Origin: Glossina fuscipes
Taxonomy: Eukaryota > Arthropoda > Insecta > Diptera > Glossinidae
Assembly (NCBI RefSeq): GCF_014805625.2
Contig: NW_023998415.1
Coordinates: forward strand, 40,388,997-40,452,996
Reading direction: 5' to 3'
DNA: 64,000 nt
This document shows positions 35,443 to 46,990 of the stretch, in pieces. The translations under genes were made by a program, and so were the position numbers. The notes beneath the pieces are model-generated. The model was not told the DNA's origin. It saw only the letters and a list, made by a program, of their open reading frames with translations, and searched no databases. Numbering within the stretch: the first letter of the stretch is position 1; each line of letters opens with the position of its first letter.

Positions 35443-38263
35443 AAATTTTTTATAAAACTATTTATCACAATGTGTTACATTGTCTGCTCTTGTCGTTTCA
35501 ATTAACTCGGTTTTTTTTTTTTTTAATTTTTATTTCCTAAGAAATGCACTGCTGATGTCCGGTACGTAAAGAGTTCCATTAAGATTAGTTTTAGGCAAGT
35601 TTTGATTCCAGTTCAATACCTACTATCTTTTGTCAAACCGAAAGACAATTGATTTTCATTTTTTGCCATAAATTAAGAAAACGAAACAGAAAATTACGCC
35701 AAACAAATCTTTTTGAAAATTTCATAAACACACAAACATGGTAAATTAATATAATATAATTGATGACATCTCTAGAAAAACTTGATTTTTTTTTTTTATG
35801 ATTTTGTTCGTTATATACTTGGATTGATTTTCTTTTTTTTTTTTTTTTTTTTTCTTTTCTCTCTTTTTTTTTCGAGTGTACTCATATACTAATATACACC
35901 AAATCTCTCTCGCTCGTTCTCTCTTCCTTTCGGTCTCGGTAGATGACATCTTTTGTGTGGATTTGACATCAAGCCAATAAGCAGTAAATCTGCAAATGAA
36001 ATAAGAAAATATTTAAAATTTTTTCTTTAGATTAAACTAAATAACATGATTTCTTTTAGCTCTCGTCTCCCCTTTCTTTGATTTTCTCTAACGACCAGAG
36101 ACTAAGGAAAGCCATTTAATACATTTGACTTGATAAAGATTTATGTAATGAACTCGTTGAGTTTGAAACTTTCCGTTTTGCAATATTAGAGTGCTTGTGC
36201 AAACCCTATCCGAAATGTATTCGAAATTGATGTCCACTTTGATTCGTATTGTGTGCACTTTTCCATCGGCGGATTAACCCTATGCTTATTCATCCGCATA
36301 TGTACTACACACGTGTAACACGTTATATATGAAATTATACCGTCGTTTAATAGGGTGGGTGAAAAAGACCGGCCTGGATATTATTCGACGGGGGATGGAA
36401 TGTCATATGTAAAAATTTCACTCTCACTTATTCCTCAAGCAAATAAGTGAAGTGAAATAACTAACTAACTAAACATGAACATGACATGTACGGGACATGT
36501 ACATAATTAATGTAAACTTATGTACATCAGTTTGGAAGCGCCATTGTTTATATAAAATTATGAACGTTTTTCATGTTAAGCATGCTAAGCCGCCTTTTCT
36601 TTAAATGCATATAGCTTATGGAAGTATGCGTTGAGGATCTGGCAAACTTTATATACACATTCTTAGTGAATGAAAATGCCGGTATATAGCTACGCCCGTG
36701 TTTCTCTATTGAAACCATGATTACGATCCTTCTTTCATTTACTACCGATTTGTTTATGCTTGCCGATTATTTCTAAATTATGCTAACAAACTGATATTTT
36801 TTATATAGAAATTTGACTTTTATGACTTAAGATAAAAAAAAAAATCAATCTGAATACAAATACTTACTGATTTTTAAAAGTTTATCTTTGCTCTCAATTC
36901 CATTTTTATTTAAACTTATGCTAATCTTTCAACTTTCTCTGTCTGCATTCACATCTCTCTCGCTTTAATACTCTCCTTTTTGACAATCTTGAGATTCGAA
37001 ACATCGAAATCATTTATAGGATAACAGGTCCATTCCCCGATTTATTGTAATGTAATGTAAAGCACAAAACTATTAAAATTTTACATAATTTTTATAAAGA
37101 AATAAAAATAAAAAAAATTAGAAAAATCAAACCGAAGATAATCGAAAAGAGCTTAAGTAAAAAAAGTAAATAAATACTTTAAATGGCAAAAAAATTTTCA
37201 AATTTTGACAGTTAATAAAAAGCATTATAAATTGTTTGGAAATATAGTGCACTGTAGCAGAATCGAGAAAGAAAAAAAAATGTAGATAACATACAGAACG
37301 ATTTCCAGCGTTGATGAGCACAAATCTAAGATTTCTTTATTGCGTTAATTGCATGCCGACAAGACCATGAACACTTGTATCGATTATTTCGAAACTATTT
37401 TGTATGCTTTGAAAAATATGCATTGGAATCGGAAGCGGAAAAAAATTATTATACTATCGACCAGTGTAGCATCGCCGTCCGCCAGTCTGCTTACCTGTCG
37501 AGTTTTCAAAGCGGAAGAGTATGCCAAACGAAGGTCATATGTTTTTCTTTTGTTTAAATCTAAGAAGAAATTATAATAACAAAAGACGACTAAGACCCAG
37601 TTGCACCTTGAAGATTGTCAGAAGTGGGAAATCTTTTAATGAACATTCATAAATGATTTTTGCCAACTATAATATTCTATATATGTAATGTTTTATATTG
37701 TTATTTATTCATTTTAATAATTAATTTAAAAGTAAAATTATAAACCAAAAAGGGGGCGGTGGCTATTGACTACAAGACTTTTAAAGCTTTTATAAATTAA
37801 AGACTATTCTTAATACCTTTGTAAGAGCGTATAAGTATACGGGATTCAGAAAGACGGCTTAAATGTTTAAATTGTTTTAGAAACTTTATCATCCTGCAGG
37901 TAGTGTGCAATTTATTGTAGTTAAGCGAATCTGAAGGCAACTAGTGTATTAGTCTGAAAATTGCTGACAATGCGCAAAGTATTTCAGTCAATCCAATTCT
38001 CAAACTACATTTTAGTTTACGTGACACTTGTTTCATTGGAAAAATATGCGAACGAAACATTTACGCCCAGTTTACAATTTCGCAAAAGGCAATCCATACA
38101 TAACAAGTTACCTACGCTATAGGTAAGATTTCTGTATATATGTTTGCACTTTCGAAAGTAAAATTAGTACAAATATTAGGCTGAATGTCCAATTAATATG
38201 GTACAAGGTAATGTGGATACGAAATCTTCGGAACGCGACATGAAATGATATAGCTTGCAGAAA

Positions 38264-39190
38264 GTCAGATGTGAAACGTAAGGTATAAAATATAAGACAT
38301 AAGGCTAGAAGATACGAGATATATGAGAGAAAAAATAAAAGATCTAAGATATAAGATAAAAGCTATAAGACAGAACATATAAGGTAAGATGTAACATACA
38401 AGATATGAGATGACGACATGAAGATGCAGGATACAAGATGCAAAAAGATACAAAATATTAGATACAAGACGTAAAATGTAAAGTGCAAAGTATGAGATAA
38501 AAGATATAAGATATAAAGCTACATAAAGCTATACATAAGATAAAAGATGTAAGATAGAACATATTAGGTACAAGATGTCAGATATAAAACGTAAGGTATA
38601 AAATATAAAACATAAGTTAAAATAGATACAAGATGTAAGAGAGAAAAAATAGAAGATATCTCATATCTAAGGTATAAAATATAGGATATAAGGTATGAAA
38701 TGCAAGATATCGGATCTAAGATGTAAGAAAAATAAATATGTAAAATATAAAATATAAGGTACAAGATATAAGATATAAGATAAAAGATATAAGATGAAAC
38801 AAGATGCAACAACTTACAATATGTGAGATATGAAACGTAAAATGTAAAATAAGAAACGGCAAAAGTAAAAAGATACAAGATGTAAGAGGGAAAGGATAAA
38901 AGATTTAAGATGTAAGGTATAAAATGCAAGATATAAGATAAAAAATAAAAACTATAAGATATAAGATATACACAAGGCTAGATAATCTAAAGTAAAAGAT
39001 ACAAGATGTAACCTATAAGATGCAAGATAACAGATATAAAATATGAGATACAAGATCGATGAGATAAAAGATATAAAGATGCAAAATAGAAAATATAAAA
39101 TAAAAGATATTAAGATATAAAGATACAAGCTTCAGGATATAAGACGCAAGATGTAAAGCACAATACAGCATAGAGGATGTGAGAGATATG
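38264..39190. repeat. degenerate heptamer tandem array with higher-order repeats
   Basis: About 930 bp built almost entirely from variants of AAGATAT/ATATAAG (also AAGATGT, AAGGTAT, AAGATAC). On top of the heptamer there is a longer unit starting GTCAGATGTGAAACGTAAGG at 38,264, recurring as GTCAGATATAAAACGTAAGG at 38,577 and GTGAGATATGAAACGTAAAA at 38,823. Each is followed by a related block ending near GAGAGAAAAAATARAAGAT or AGGGAAAGGATAAAAGAT, giving spacings of 313 and 246 bp. The array makes long Tyr/Leu/Ile/Ser-rich pseudo-frames on the minus strand. It is a satellite or minisatellite, not a gene. Confidence 0.9.
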
Positions 39191-40478
39191 AGTGGCTAAT
39201 CGTGAAGCCAATGGCTTTTAATGGACTCTCGCATTTGGCAATGCTAAGCTATCGCTTTGAATTAAGACAAGTACAACAACTTTAAGAATTGGATTTGCTG
39301 CAAACTATGTACATATATCTATTCATAGAGATGGAGAAGAAATTGAGAAAATCTACTTTTCATTATTTTATCTCTTTTGATGATGCTTTATGCGATTACT
39401 TCTCGAAATTTTTCATAGAAGCGAGTTAATATTTTCACATATTCTTCTTGATTGCAAGGCAAAGCCAGGCATTTGTTGTTTGCGATGCACACATATTTAG
39501 ACATTATATGTATATGTATGTGTTATTTGAATTTTATGGGTACGCTGTCGTATGCTAGAAAATGTTTGATTTGATTTTTCTGTACATGCCGAATTACACT
39601 GAAGGATATGTTGTTTTTGACAGGTATACGACTTCTTATGTATGCTGCCATTTGTATATAAATATTCTTGTGCGTATATGACAGTAGTATATGTCGGTGC
39701 GGAGTGCGGAGTACGGAGTGCAAAGTACCGATATATATGTGTTAATATTTACTTGTTCGGTTTGCCTTGGTTTGTGTAACAAACCAATTTTTGCAAATAT
39801 TTTTCTTTCACTCACTTATCGTTCATGGAATCCATTTTGTGTGTTCATCCTCTATGTGCTGAGCTCTTGCATTAAACATTTACTTTAGTTAAGCCGCAAC
39901 ACATCTGAATTGTAGTATAGTTCTTGTCGTTCTTGCCTCCTCCGTCTGCTGCTCACACCTCACATCTCGTTATTCCTTCTTGTTCATTGCGTTGCTACTA
40001 ATGTTGTCTATCTTTTTCTTTAGAAATTCTACATTTCATATTTTTGCTTGAATGCATTACGAAAAATTCTAATGCATTCGCATACCGATTGAATGACTTT
40101 TTGAAATCGATGTTTGTACAAATCCTTTCATTTAAAGGCAAACAACACACGGCACAACTACGTTAGCAAATACATCAGCATAACGAACGAAGGTATTCTG
40201 ATTGTGTTTCTATAAAATCAACTAATACGATCCGCGCACATATACGCACACTTCTTCACATCAATACAAATCATGGATAAGAAAACTGTAAATGCTTGAA
40301 TGCATAGTTTCTATGACTACATCCGTCGATAGGATTTGTCTGCAATTCGAGAAAGCAAAAAAAAATAACAAATACTAAAACGGAACGGAATTTAAAATAT
40401 TTTATTAAATTGGATTGTTTAGCAACATCGAAAAGTTGATAGAAAAACTGCAAATATTTTATTATAGTTGAGTCACAG

Positions 40479-40512
<34 letters not shown>

Positions 40513-40725
40513 CAAACAAAATTTTATACTTTATTTAATTTTCACTCGAACTTGCAGTTATTCTTGCTAATTACGTCATGACTTGAGATTATGTTTGATG
40601 CAAATAAGTGAGTATTCGCCTTGGGGACGAATTCTTGGTAATATATTTTTATAAAATAAAAGTTGTTTATTATTAATTGTGTGAATGTGTTATGTAACAC
40701 AGATTTTTAGATAATGACTCCGTCT
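39191..40725. other. AT-rich spacer
   Basis: No gene recognised. A 7-bp tandem (GGAGTGC/GGAGTAC) lies at 39,697-39,728 and poly-A (28) at 40,485-40,512. Confidence 0.55.
39697..39728. repeat. 7-bp tandem repeat
   Basis: Four imperfect units of GGAGTGC. Confidence 0.8.
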
Positions 40726-40870
40726 GAGTAGCCGAGTGGCTAAGAACCGCAAATCTCAACTGCGGTAGAGTTTCCTTTGGCCATACCTGTATTGTAACAG
40801 CACTTATCCTTATCCGTTGAGCATGCACCCTCTGGGCTGTGGCCACAATCTCTGGGTCCGAGTTATGCCG
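40726..40870 (+). repeat. tRNA-derived SINE-like element, copy 3
   Basis: The head GAGTAGCCGAGTGGCTAAGA (40,726-40,745) is the closest of the four to a real box A (Ser/Leu-tRNA type). A 5-bp anticodon-like stem follows (CCGCA/TGCGG). The box B region is deleted relative to copy 1, and the body block ATCTCAACTGCGGTAGAG then TTTCCTTTGGCCATACCTGT (40,753-40,790) aligns with copy 1 at 185-222. Ends not defined. Confidence 0.5.
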
Positions 40871-43299
40871 CTTTTCAAATTTGAGCGCACTCTTTCTTTT
40901 TTGCTTAGCTTTTGTGACGCCGACAGTTCGTTAGCAGTCAATCCACGGACAAGGAAATGGAGGGACTTGTTGTTAGCAAATTGAAAACTACGTCACTCAA
41001 TAACTGTAATCATCTGGTAAGCGAGAAAAAGATGCGTATCTACAGGCAATAAAGGCCGAATAGCACACACACACACACACACAAGCAAACGGATTAAAGA
41101 TGAAAATTTTATACATTGTACAGCTAATGGATATTGTAATCGTGATCATTCTGACGTGAGATCGTTGAGTGCGGTTTTGAGGTGTCGCAAACGGAAGGAC
41201 TGAATTAATATTCCACTATTCCTAGCGATTACCGAACTCATTTCTTAACGAATATATGCTTTTACATATCACATCAATATACATTGTTTGTATACACATT
41301 GGCATTATACAATATACGAAATCAATTTGATGTCAAATACTTTTTGGCATTTATCGCAAATACTTTTGCGTAACGTATATCATAGCGGGTATGACGCTCA
41401 GCTTGTTAAAGGGAACTTTTTAGTGATTTTCTTATGCAAATATCTATAATTTGCATACAAAAATTTCATTATCATATCCTCCCCTATGGTACCGCGCAAC
41501 ATTAAATTGATTCCATAAACATTTTCTATTATTTTAGAAATTGGAAAATTTTGTTCGATTTTTTAAAATCAGATTTCTTTAAAGCGATTGAACAAAGTTC
41601 TGCAGCAACATAAAAGTGTCCTCATTGGAATTTGTATTAGTCCTGTTGCGTGATTATACTTCAACTGGGATAGCTGATCTCTGCAGATGCGCTTAGTAAC
41701 TGCTGAAATCGATCGGAGCTTTAAAACTTCTTAGTCACGGTGCAAATATGTGAAGACATATGCTCTTAGCGCAGAGCTATGTCCTAACAATTTACACATC
41801 AAGTTGTGCCAAGCGTAGCCTTCGCACCCTTCTAAGTCACATTATTACAATATTCGAAAGAGTATAACCCCAAGTTTCCATGGAACTTTAATCTAAACGA
41901 TTAATGATTGTTCGATTTCTGCCATCAGAAAGGAATACTTGTGCACCCGTCACTGAAGGAAGCGGGTTCATTCACTTTGTAAGCTTTAGAAACCCTACAA
42001 AGAACGTACATCGATGATCAGCGTGAAATTCTGAATTGATGACGCGATGTTTGTCCGTCTGTAACTGTGTGTCTGTGTGGCGTTTCTTGTCGGCACTCCA
42101 TCGTAGACACTGCCATCTGGTAGATTAATTTTTTCTTAATATGGGAGCGATATGGGAGTAAGATGGACTTGAGGAGTAAGATGCGGGAAACGACGTCTGT
42201 TAATTCTAAATTAAGTGTACTTGTGTGTCACGGCTTAGTGGACAAATGTTTTTTCTTAAAAATACCATCGAGATAGGTATCAAAAGAAAGGAGTTGGAGT
42301 GTCGAATGCGATAAGGTATGTTACTTAGAATATAATTATTTTGGGCGTTTAATTCGCAAAATCTTGGGGCGTTTAGAAAGAAGCGATTTCTTGAATATTA
42401 AAATCTTAAGTAGACCAAGCGGTCATGTATCGGGTGTGCGAATTTCGCCCATCACCGAATATAATCACTTTACTTGCTTATTTTGATTTTTTAACCCTAC
42501 ACCACTTGCAGAACAAGGTCATCCCAACTTTGTGTGGGTGTATGCTATACCTAGGAGGACTTGGGATATAGCAATTTTCTACTACACCGTTTGATTTGGA
42601 ATCGCTTCCTGTACTGATCGAAATTTTTCAGGTATTTTGATGAAATTTGGTAAAACGATATGTTTTGGCCGAACGGAGCTATTGTAAATAGCTTGGATCG
42701 GACCACTTTTGCGACCACTTCCCATGTAACTTCACTTACTGTGAAAAGACGTTATATGAATAACTGTATGTAAGTGAAATAATGATGTAAGGTATTTAAT
42801 GATTGGGCGTGATCCGCTATAATGCGTTTACTTGCCAGAGAATTTAGTCAACCATTTTTTTTTTTTTTTTTCAATTATTCTTTTTTGCCTTTCACTATTC
42901 AGTTATTATTCATTACATTGTTACTATTACTCTTCATTACTCATTACAGTTGTACAGTATGTTTGCAATGATGAAAATTGCAATTCTTTCTATTATCTCT
43001 ACGTCTCTTATATATTTAATGTTCACACACTTAAGTGATCCGGTAACATATCTCATTTAAATTTGGATATAAATATCACTCAACGGTAAATTAACAACTT
43101 TTTGATATTCAAGAAGTTTAGATCGTTTAATAAATCATTTATATGTACATATATATACAATGATGCTTGGATAATATAAACTTCAGAGATGCATTTTTTT
43201 AACTGAATCTATTGATCAATATTTTTGCGGCTAAATGAGAAGAAAACATCTTTTTTTCTTCAAGAGTGATATAGTAAATCGAACGCTTCCCTTTTTATA
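40871..43299. other. spacer with a dipteran repeat fragment
   Basis: No gene recognised. (AC)n at 41,063-41,083. At 42,490-42,740 the blocks CCAACTTTGTGTGGGTGTAT and AGCTTGGATCGGACCACTTT resemble parts of the dispersed dipteran repeat of 20,836. Poly-T at 42,856-42,871. Confidence 0.45.
41063..41083. repeat. (AC)n microsatellite
   Basis: Ten AC units. Confidence 0.9.
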
Positions 43300-43690
43300 A
43301 AACAGTGAAGTTACGTTTCCGTTTCCGGAATTATATTATCAACCGAATCAAACTGCTTTCCCTGAGTCATACTTTGAAAGTTTACGAATAGGCAGTAATC
43401 ACTAGGAGCCTGATCTACAGAGCGCGACAACTGGCAGTGCATTTTGAAGTTCAATTGAACTTGGCTGTCGTAGCCGCACTTTGGTAATTTCCTCCTTCGA
43501 CAAAACAAACAGTGCCGTATATTGTTGTCTATTCATCGTTCTTCCCTGCATACCTCCTTCTTGTGCATACCAATATACAAAAGCCATAATATCGTCCTCT
43601 TTGCTTTGCAAGGCTTTCACCCGTCCTTCTCCAGTCTGCGAACTATCGATACGATTCAAAATTTTCGCTTACCGAATGAAAAAATTCTTT
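43300..43690 (-). pseudogene. decayed mariner-family transposase, relic 2
   Basis: On the minus strand two frames supply the second half of a mariner transposase. DIMAFVYWYAQEGG equals the family's KVMASVFWDAQGII block, with the second catalytic Asp replaced by Tyr. Then come GRTMNRQQYTALFVLSKEEI (family GKTINxxYYxxLLxxLKEEI) and, after a frameshift, LNFKMHCQLSRSVDQAPSDY with CLFVNFQSMTQGKQFDS and IIPETET. This corresponds to LPHPPYSPDLAPSDYxLF...GKxF...ETE; the third catalytic Asp position is kept in SVDQAPSD (about 43,400). It belongs to a different mariner subgroup from the relic at 18.8-19.5 kb, judged by the GKQFDS/ETET end. The N-terminal part and inverted repeats are not visible. Inactive. 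Confidence 0.8.
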
Positions 43691-44108
43691 TCCTTGCTAA
43701 AGCTAAAATGTAAAAAGCGCTCGGAATCCGCAGCACATTCTTATATCCACATAATCGTGGGCAAGCTCAGTATGCAATTTGCAAAATATGTTCCTCTGCT
43801 GAAATTTTCATTAAAAACAGCGAATGCCCTGCCTTTTAATATCTCTAGAATGTCAGCTATCTCTGGCAACTTCATATGTTAGAGAGAAGTCCCGGGACTT
43901 AGATCTGGAAAGTATAATGGGTGGGAATGGTGTTTTTTTTTTTTTTTATCCAAATATTCAGCATCAGCGATATCCGTACGATCTGCTTTGAAATCAACAT
44001 ACTAGCGACTAATTATTTTTATCGACTCGGAAAAGAATTATTGTAACCCTTTTTAAGCTCCTACTGACTTTAAATAATATTTTCTTTCATCGAAGGGCAA
44101 AAAAAAAA

Positions 44109-44275
44109 CGGACGGATATAGCCTAATATATTAGAAGTCCGACTTGCAAATCGGCATACTCAAGGTCAATTCCCACTACGGTAGGGCATACGTTATTAGC
44201 GATCGGCGTGTGGTTGCTGTCGGCAATGTTCGACCGGTAAAGGCGGGCATGTATCTGTCAGCCTTCGTTTGCATC
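44109..44275 (+). repeat. tRNA-derived SINE-like element, copy 4
   Basis: The head GGATATAGCCTAATATATTA (from 44,114) carries a diverged box A. An anticodon-like arm CCGACTTGCAAATCGG (44,139-44,154) follows, then a box B with one base missing, AAGGTCAATTCCCAC, at 44,162-44,176. The family block ACTACGGTAGGGCATACG follows directly. A 97-codon open frame (44,144-44,437) overlaps it and is considered spurious. Confidence 0.45.
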
Positions 44276-44875
44276 CTATCACCGGCTGCTCGCTTCCCTC
44301 TTAGTATCCCCACACATTGCGTACGTGTAGGTGATATCAGCAGAGTGAAAAGCAACTATTCAACGAGATTTTTTCCATTTTTTCCTATAGCTCGTAAACA
44401 AATGATCGAAACGACAAGAAATTTTGTCAAAAATTGATTCGAATTTTTCGACTTTCTACAAATGATAAGGATTTGTATCTGAGATGACATGCATACGTCT
44501 ATTCCAAGACTTCTTGATTGACGCGGTGTGCGAACAGTAACGTAGATCTTAAGTAACATTCTTAGTCTTAGTTCTTTTTTAGTTTCTGCAAGAAATGTTT
44601 GTTAGTTGGAAAAGATTCTTTCCGCGATGCAATACATGTAACTAAAGCAAGTTAGAATTTTCTGCATTACGCATGTAAATGAATCAAATGATAATAATAT
44701 GTCGCGGTAGCAGTTATTTTAAGCAAAGCTATGTGTATATATCTAATGAGACTTGTAACGCGTATACAGATAAATAGATATATTTATATATATATATATA
44801 TTTTTTCTTTTTAAAAATTAACCGAGAAAAGTCCAAGTAACTATTGCTAGTGATAAGTGCACAAAATATAGAACT

Positions 44876-44891
44876 AGAGAGAGAGAGAGAA
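44876..44891. repeat. (GA)n microsatellite
   Basis: Eight GA units, which is also a GAGA-factor type motif in flies. Confidence 0.85.
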
Positions 44892-45568
44892 CTCATTAAA
44901 AGTTGAAAGCTGTTAATATTCAATACATTAATGTTTTGGATGCGTAGATGTATCGTGAACTTTATTAGTGTTGGAAAATCGAGACAAGAAGCAATAACAC
45001 AATCATTCCATATTATCCCATTGGGATTGATGAAAGCGCCAGAAACAATTTATATAAAATAGAAAGTTTCTTTATGAGTTTGATTAACCAATCGCACAAT
45101 GACAAGAATTTAAAAATTTAGAAATTAATTTTTGGCAAACGAATTTTTATCCTATATATTTACATCGATCTCGCTAGAAAGTATTTAGGATAAATTCTGG
45201 CAAACATTTTAATGAAAAATGCTACCTTCTGGTTTCAACTTATAGTTCCATCTCGATTTTTAGGTTTTTTTTTTTTTTTTTGTTTCTTTGTAGTGTGTAA
45301 AGCTTAAATTCCTGTACTCGCGCTTTTTACTTATTTTAACGTAATGGCCTTGACCGTGATTTTGCTATTTATCAACCCCATCGATGGCGTTTTAAAATAA
45401 TGAATGAATTTTAATGAATGTACGGTATATAGCCGCTTTGTGTACTCTCTCCGCTTGTATATGTATGTGTATTATATTGTGTTATATATAGATGTGTAAA
45501 ATACTTATTCATTAACATAATTTTAATTTAGGTTAGTAAGTAGACAGAATACGCATGAAGCGTCAGCA

Positions 45569-45623
45569 CTGGCATTGGCATCGGCGTCAGCATCGACATC
45601 GGCATCGGCATCGGCATCGACGA
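45569..45623. repeat. (GGCATC)n hexanucleotide repeat
   Basis: About nine units of GGCATC/GACATC/GGCGTC. Its complement (GATGCC) would read Asp-Ala repeats in a minus-strand frame, but the frame continues into an (AT)n tract and is not considered a gene. Confidence 0.9.
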
Positions 45624-45708
45624 CACAACCATAGACAAAAGTTACAGGATAGCAGGATAGCAAGCGGATGCAGGGAAAAAGATTTCGTTGTGAATAGCAA
45701 CGCATATA

Positions 45709-45713
<5 letters not shown>

Positions 45714-45746
<33 letters not shown>
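45714..45746. repeat. (AT)n microsatellite
   Basis: About 14 AT units. Confidence 0.95.
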
Positions 45747-45747
<1 letters not shown>

Positions 45748-46639
45748 GAAAAGAGAACATTGAACTTTTTTTTTTCTCATTTTTTTCTTCTTTTCTTTTG
45801 CGTACGTTAACACGGAAGTAGGAAACAGATGCGGCAAAAAAAAACAGCGAACCATCGAAATGCTGATAGATAATAACTAACGTGAATGTTAATGGAAATG
45901 AAATGAAATGAAATTAAAATATATATATGTAATAATGATGATAATAATGATATGCTTGGAAAGCTGTATGCATTCATCCATCTATCTATATGTACGCGTA
46001 TATAAAATATATTTAAAGAGAATAGTATTTTGCGTTATTTCCTCTCTTTTACGAGGATGCCATTGTATTAGTGTAGCGGCAATGTACTATTATGCTAATG
46101 AATATCATTTCAAGTGAAATATAGGTAAAAATTTTAGACGGTCATGGCGGGAAAGGCTGCAAAAAACAATCTATACGCGCGCGTATATATATTGATAACC
46201 AACCCCTCAGCTAAGTTAAAAATTATTGTTATTCTTAATCACTGACAGCTTTTTTGTTTCTTGTCATGTTAGAAAATTATGCAAATTAGCTGTAATTGAA
46301 AATTTTTTTCTTCTATACTTAGATTCTAAAACCTTTCACTTTTTCTTTTTTGTCTTGTTTTTTGCTTTTCTATAGGCGGCAGCTGTTTGATTGTTCAAAC
46401 GAGTTTTGCGTTTTGTTTTTTTTCGTTGTGTTTGGAATTTTAGTGTCATAGTTGTTATTGTCGAAAATCGAATTTACATAAAACACATTTTGCAAATTTT
46501 ATGTTAATTCAAGTGCATTATTTGCAAATCATGTTTTCGTCTAATGTCAATTACCTTTGTGTGACACGGGCAAGTGTTGTTTGTAGTTTTATATAAAATT
46601 GCATTGTATGCGTTAACAATGTGTACATATGAGTATATT

Positions 46640-46640
46640 A

Positions 46641-46674
<34 letters not shown>

Positions 46675-46680
46675 ATATGT
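46640..46680. repeat. (AT)n(GT)n microsatellite
   Basis: AT alternation running into GT alternation. Confidence 0.95.
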
Positions 46681-46964
46681 GCATACATGTGTATTGCGAT
46701 TTTGCTGCTTTAAGCACTTTACGTTTAGTTACGCATACGCATATAACTTCCAATTAAAGGATTTTCGCAAAATATCTCTAACAAGGATTTGTGTTGATTT
46801 ACACAAAACGCACAGAACCAGATACTAATTAGCATATTATGCTAGGTGTGCGGGCATGAATTTAGTTAAGAATACGCTTACTTATATCCATGTTACCCCA
46901 GAACTCGTTTAATGTAATAGGGTGGGTATGTTGCAAACTTAGGTTAATTTAAAGCATAATTTTT

Positions 46965-46990
46965 GTTTATTTATTTATTTATTTATTTTT
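46965..46990. repeat. (TTTA)n microsatellite
   Basis: Six TTTA-type units. Confidence 0.9.

Larger units (their letters stand above)
33131..38263. other. AT-rich spacer
   Basis: No gene recognised with confidence. The open frames at 33,710-33,957, 34,143-34,356 and 34,562-34,765 are open on more than one frame or on both strands. Poly-T at 35,833-35,853. Confidence 0.5.

Noticed and set aside
38265..38929. Minus-strand frames rich in Tyr/Leu/Ile/Ser that look like membrane segments
   Set aside because: They are translations of the heptamer array.
43481..43882. 133-codon plus-strand frame
   Set aside because: Antisense to the mariner relic, whose minus-strand motifs explain this DNA.
44144..44437. 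97-codon plus-strand frame
   Set aside because: Overlaps the SINE-like copy 4; no domain.
45523..45855. Minus-strand frame with an Asp-Ala repeat tail
   Set aside because: Hexanucleotide repeat plus (AT)n and poly-T tracts; no unique coding sequence.
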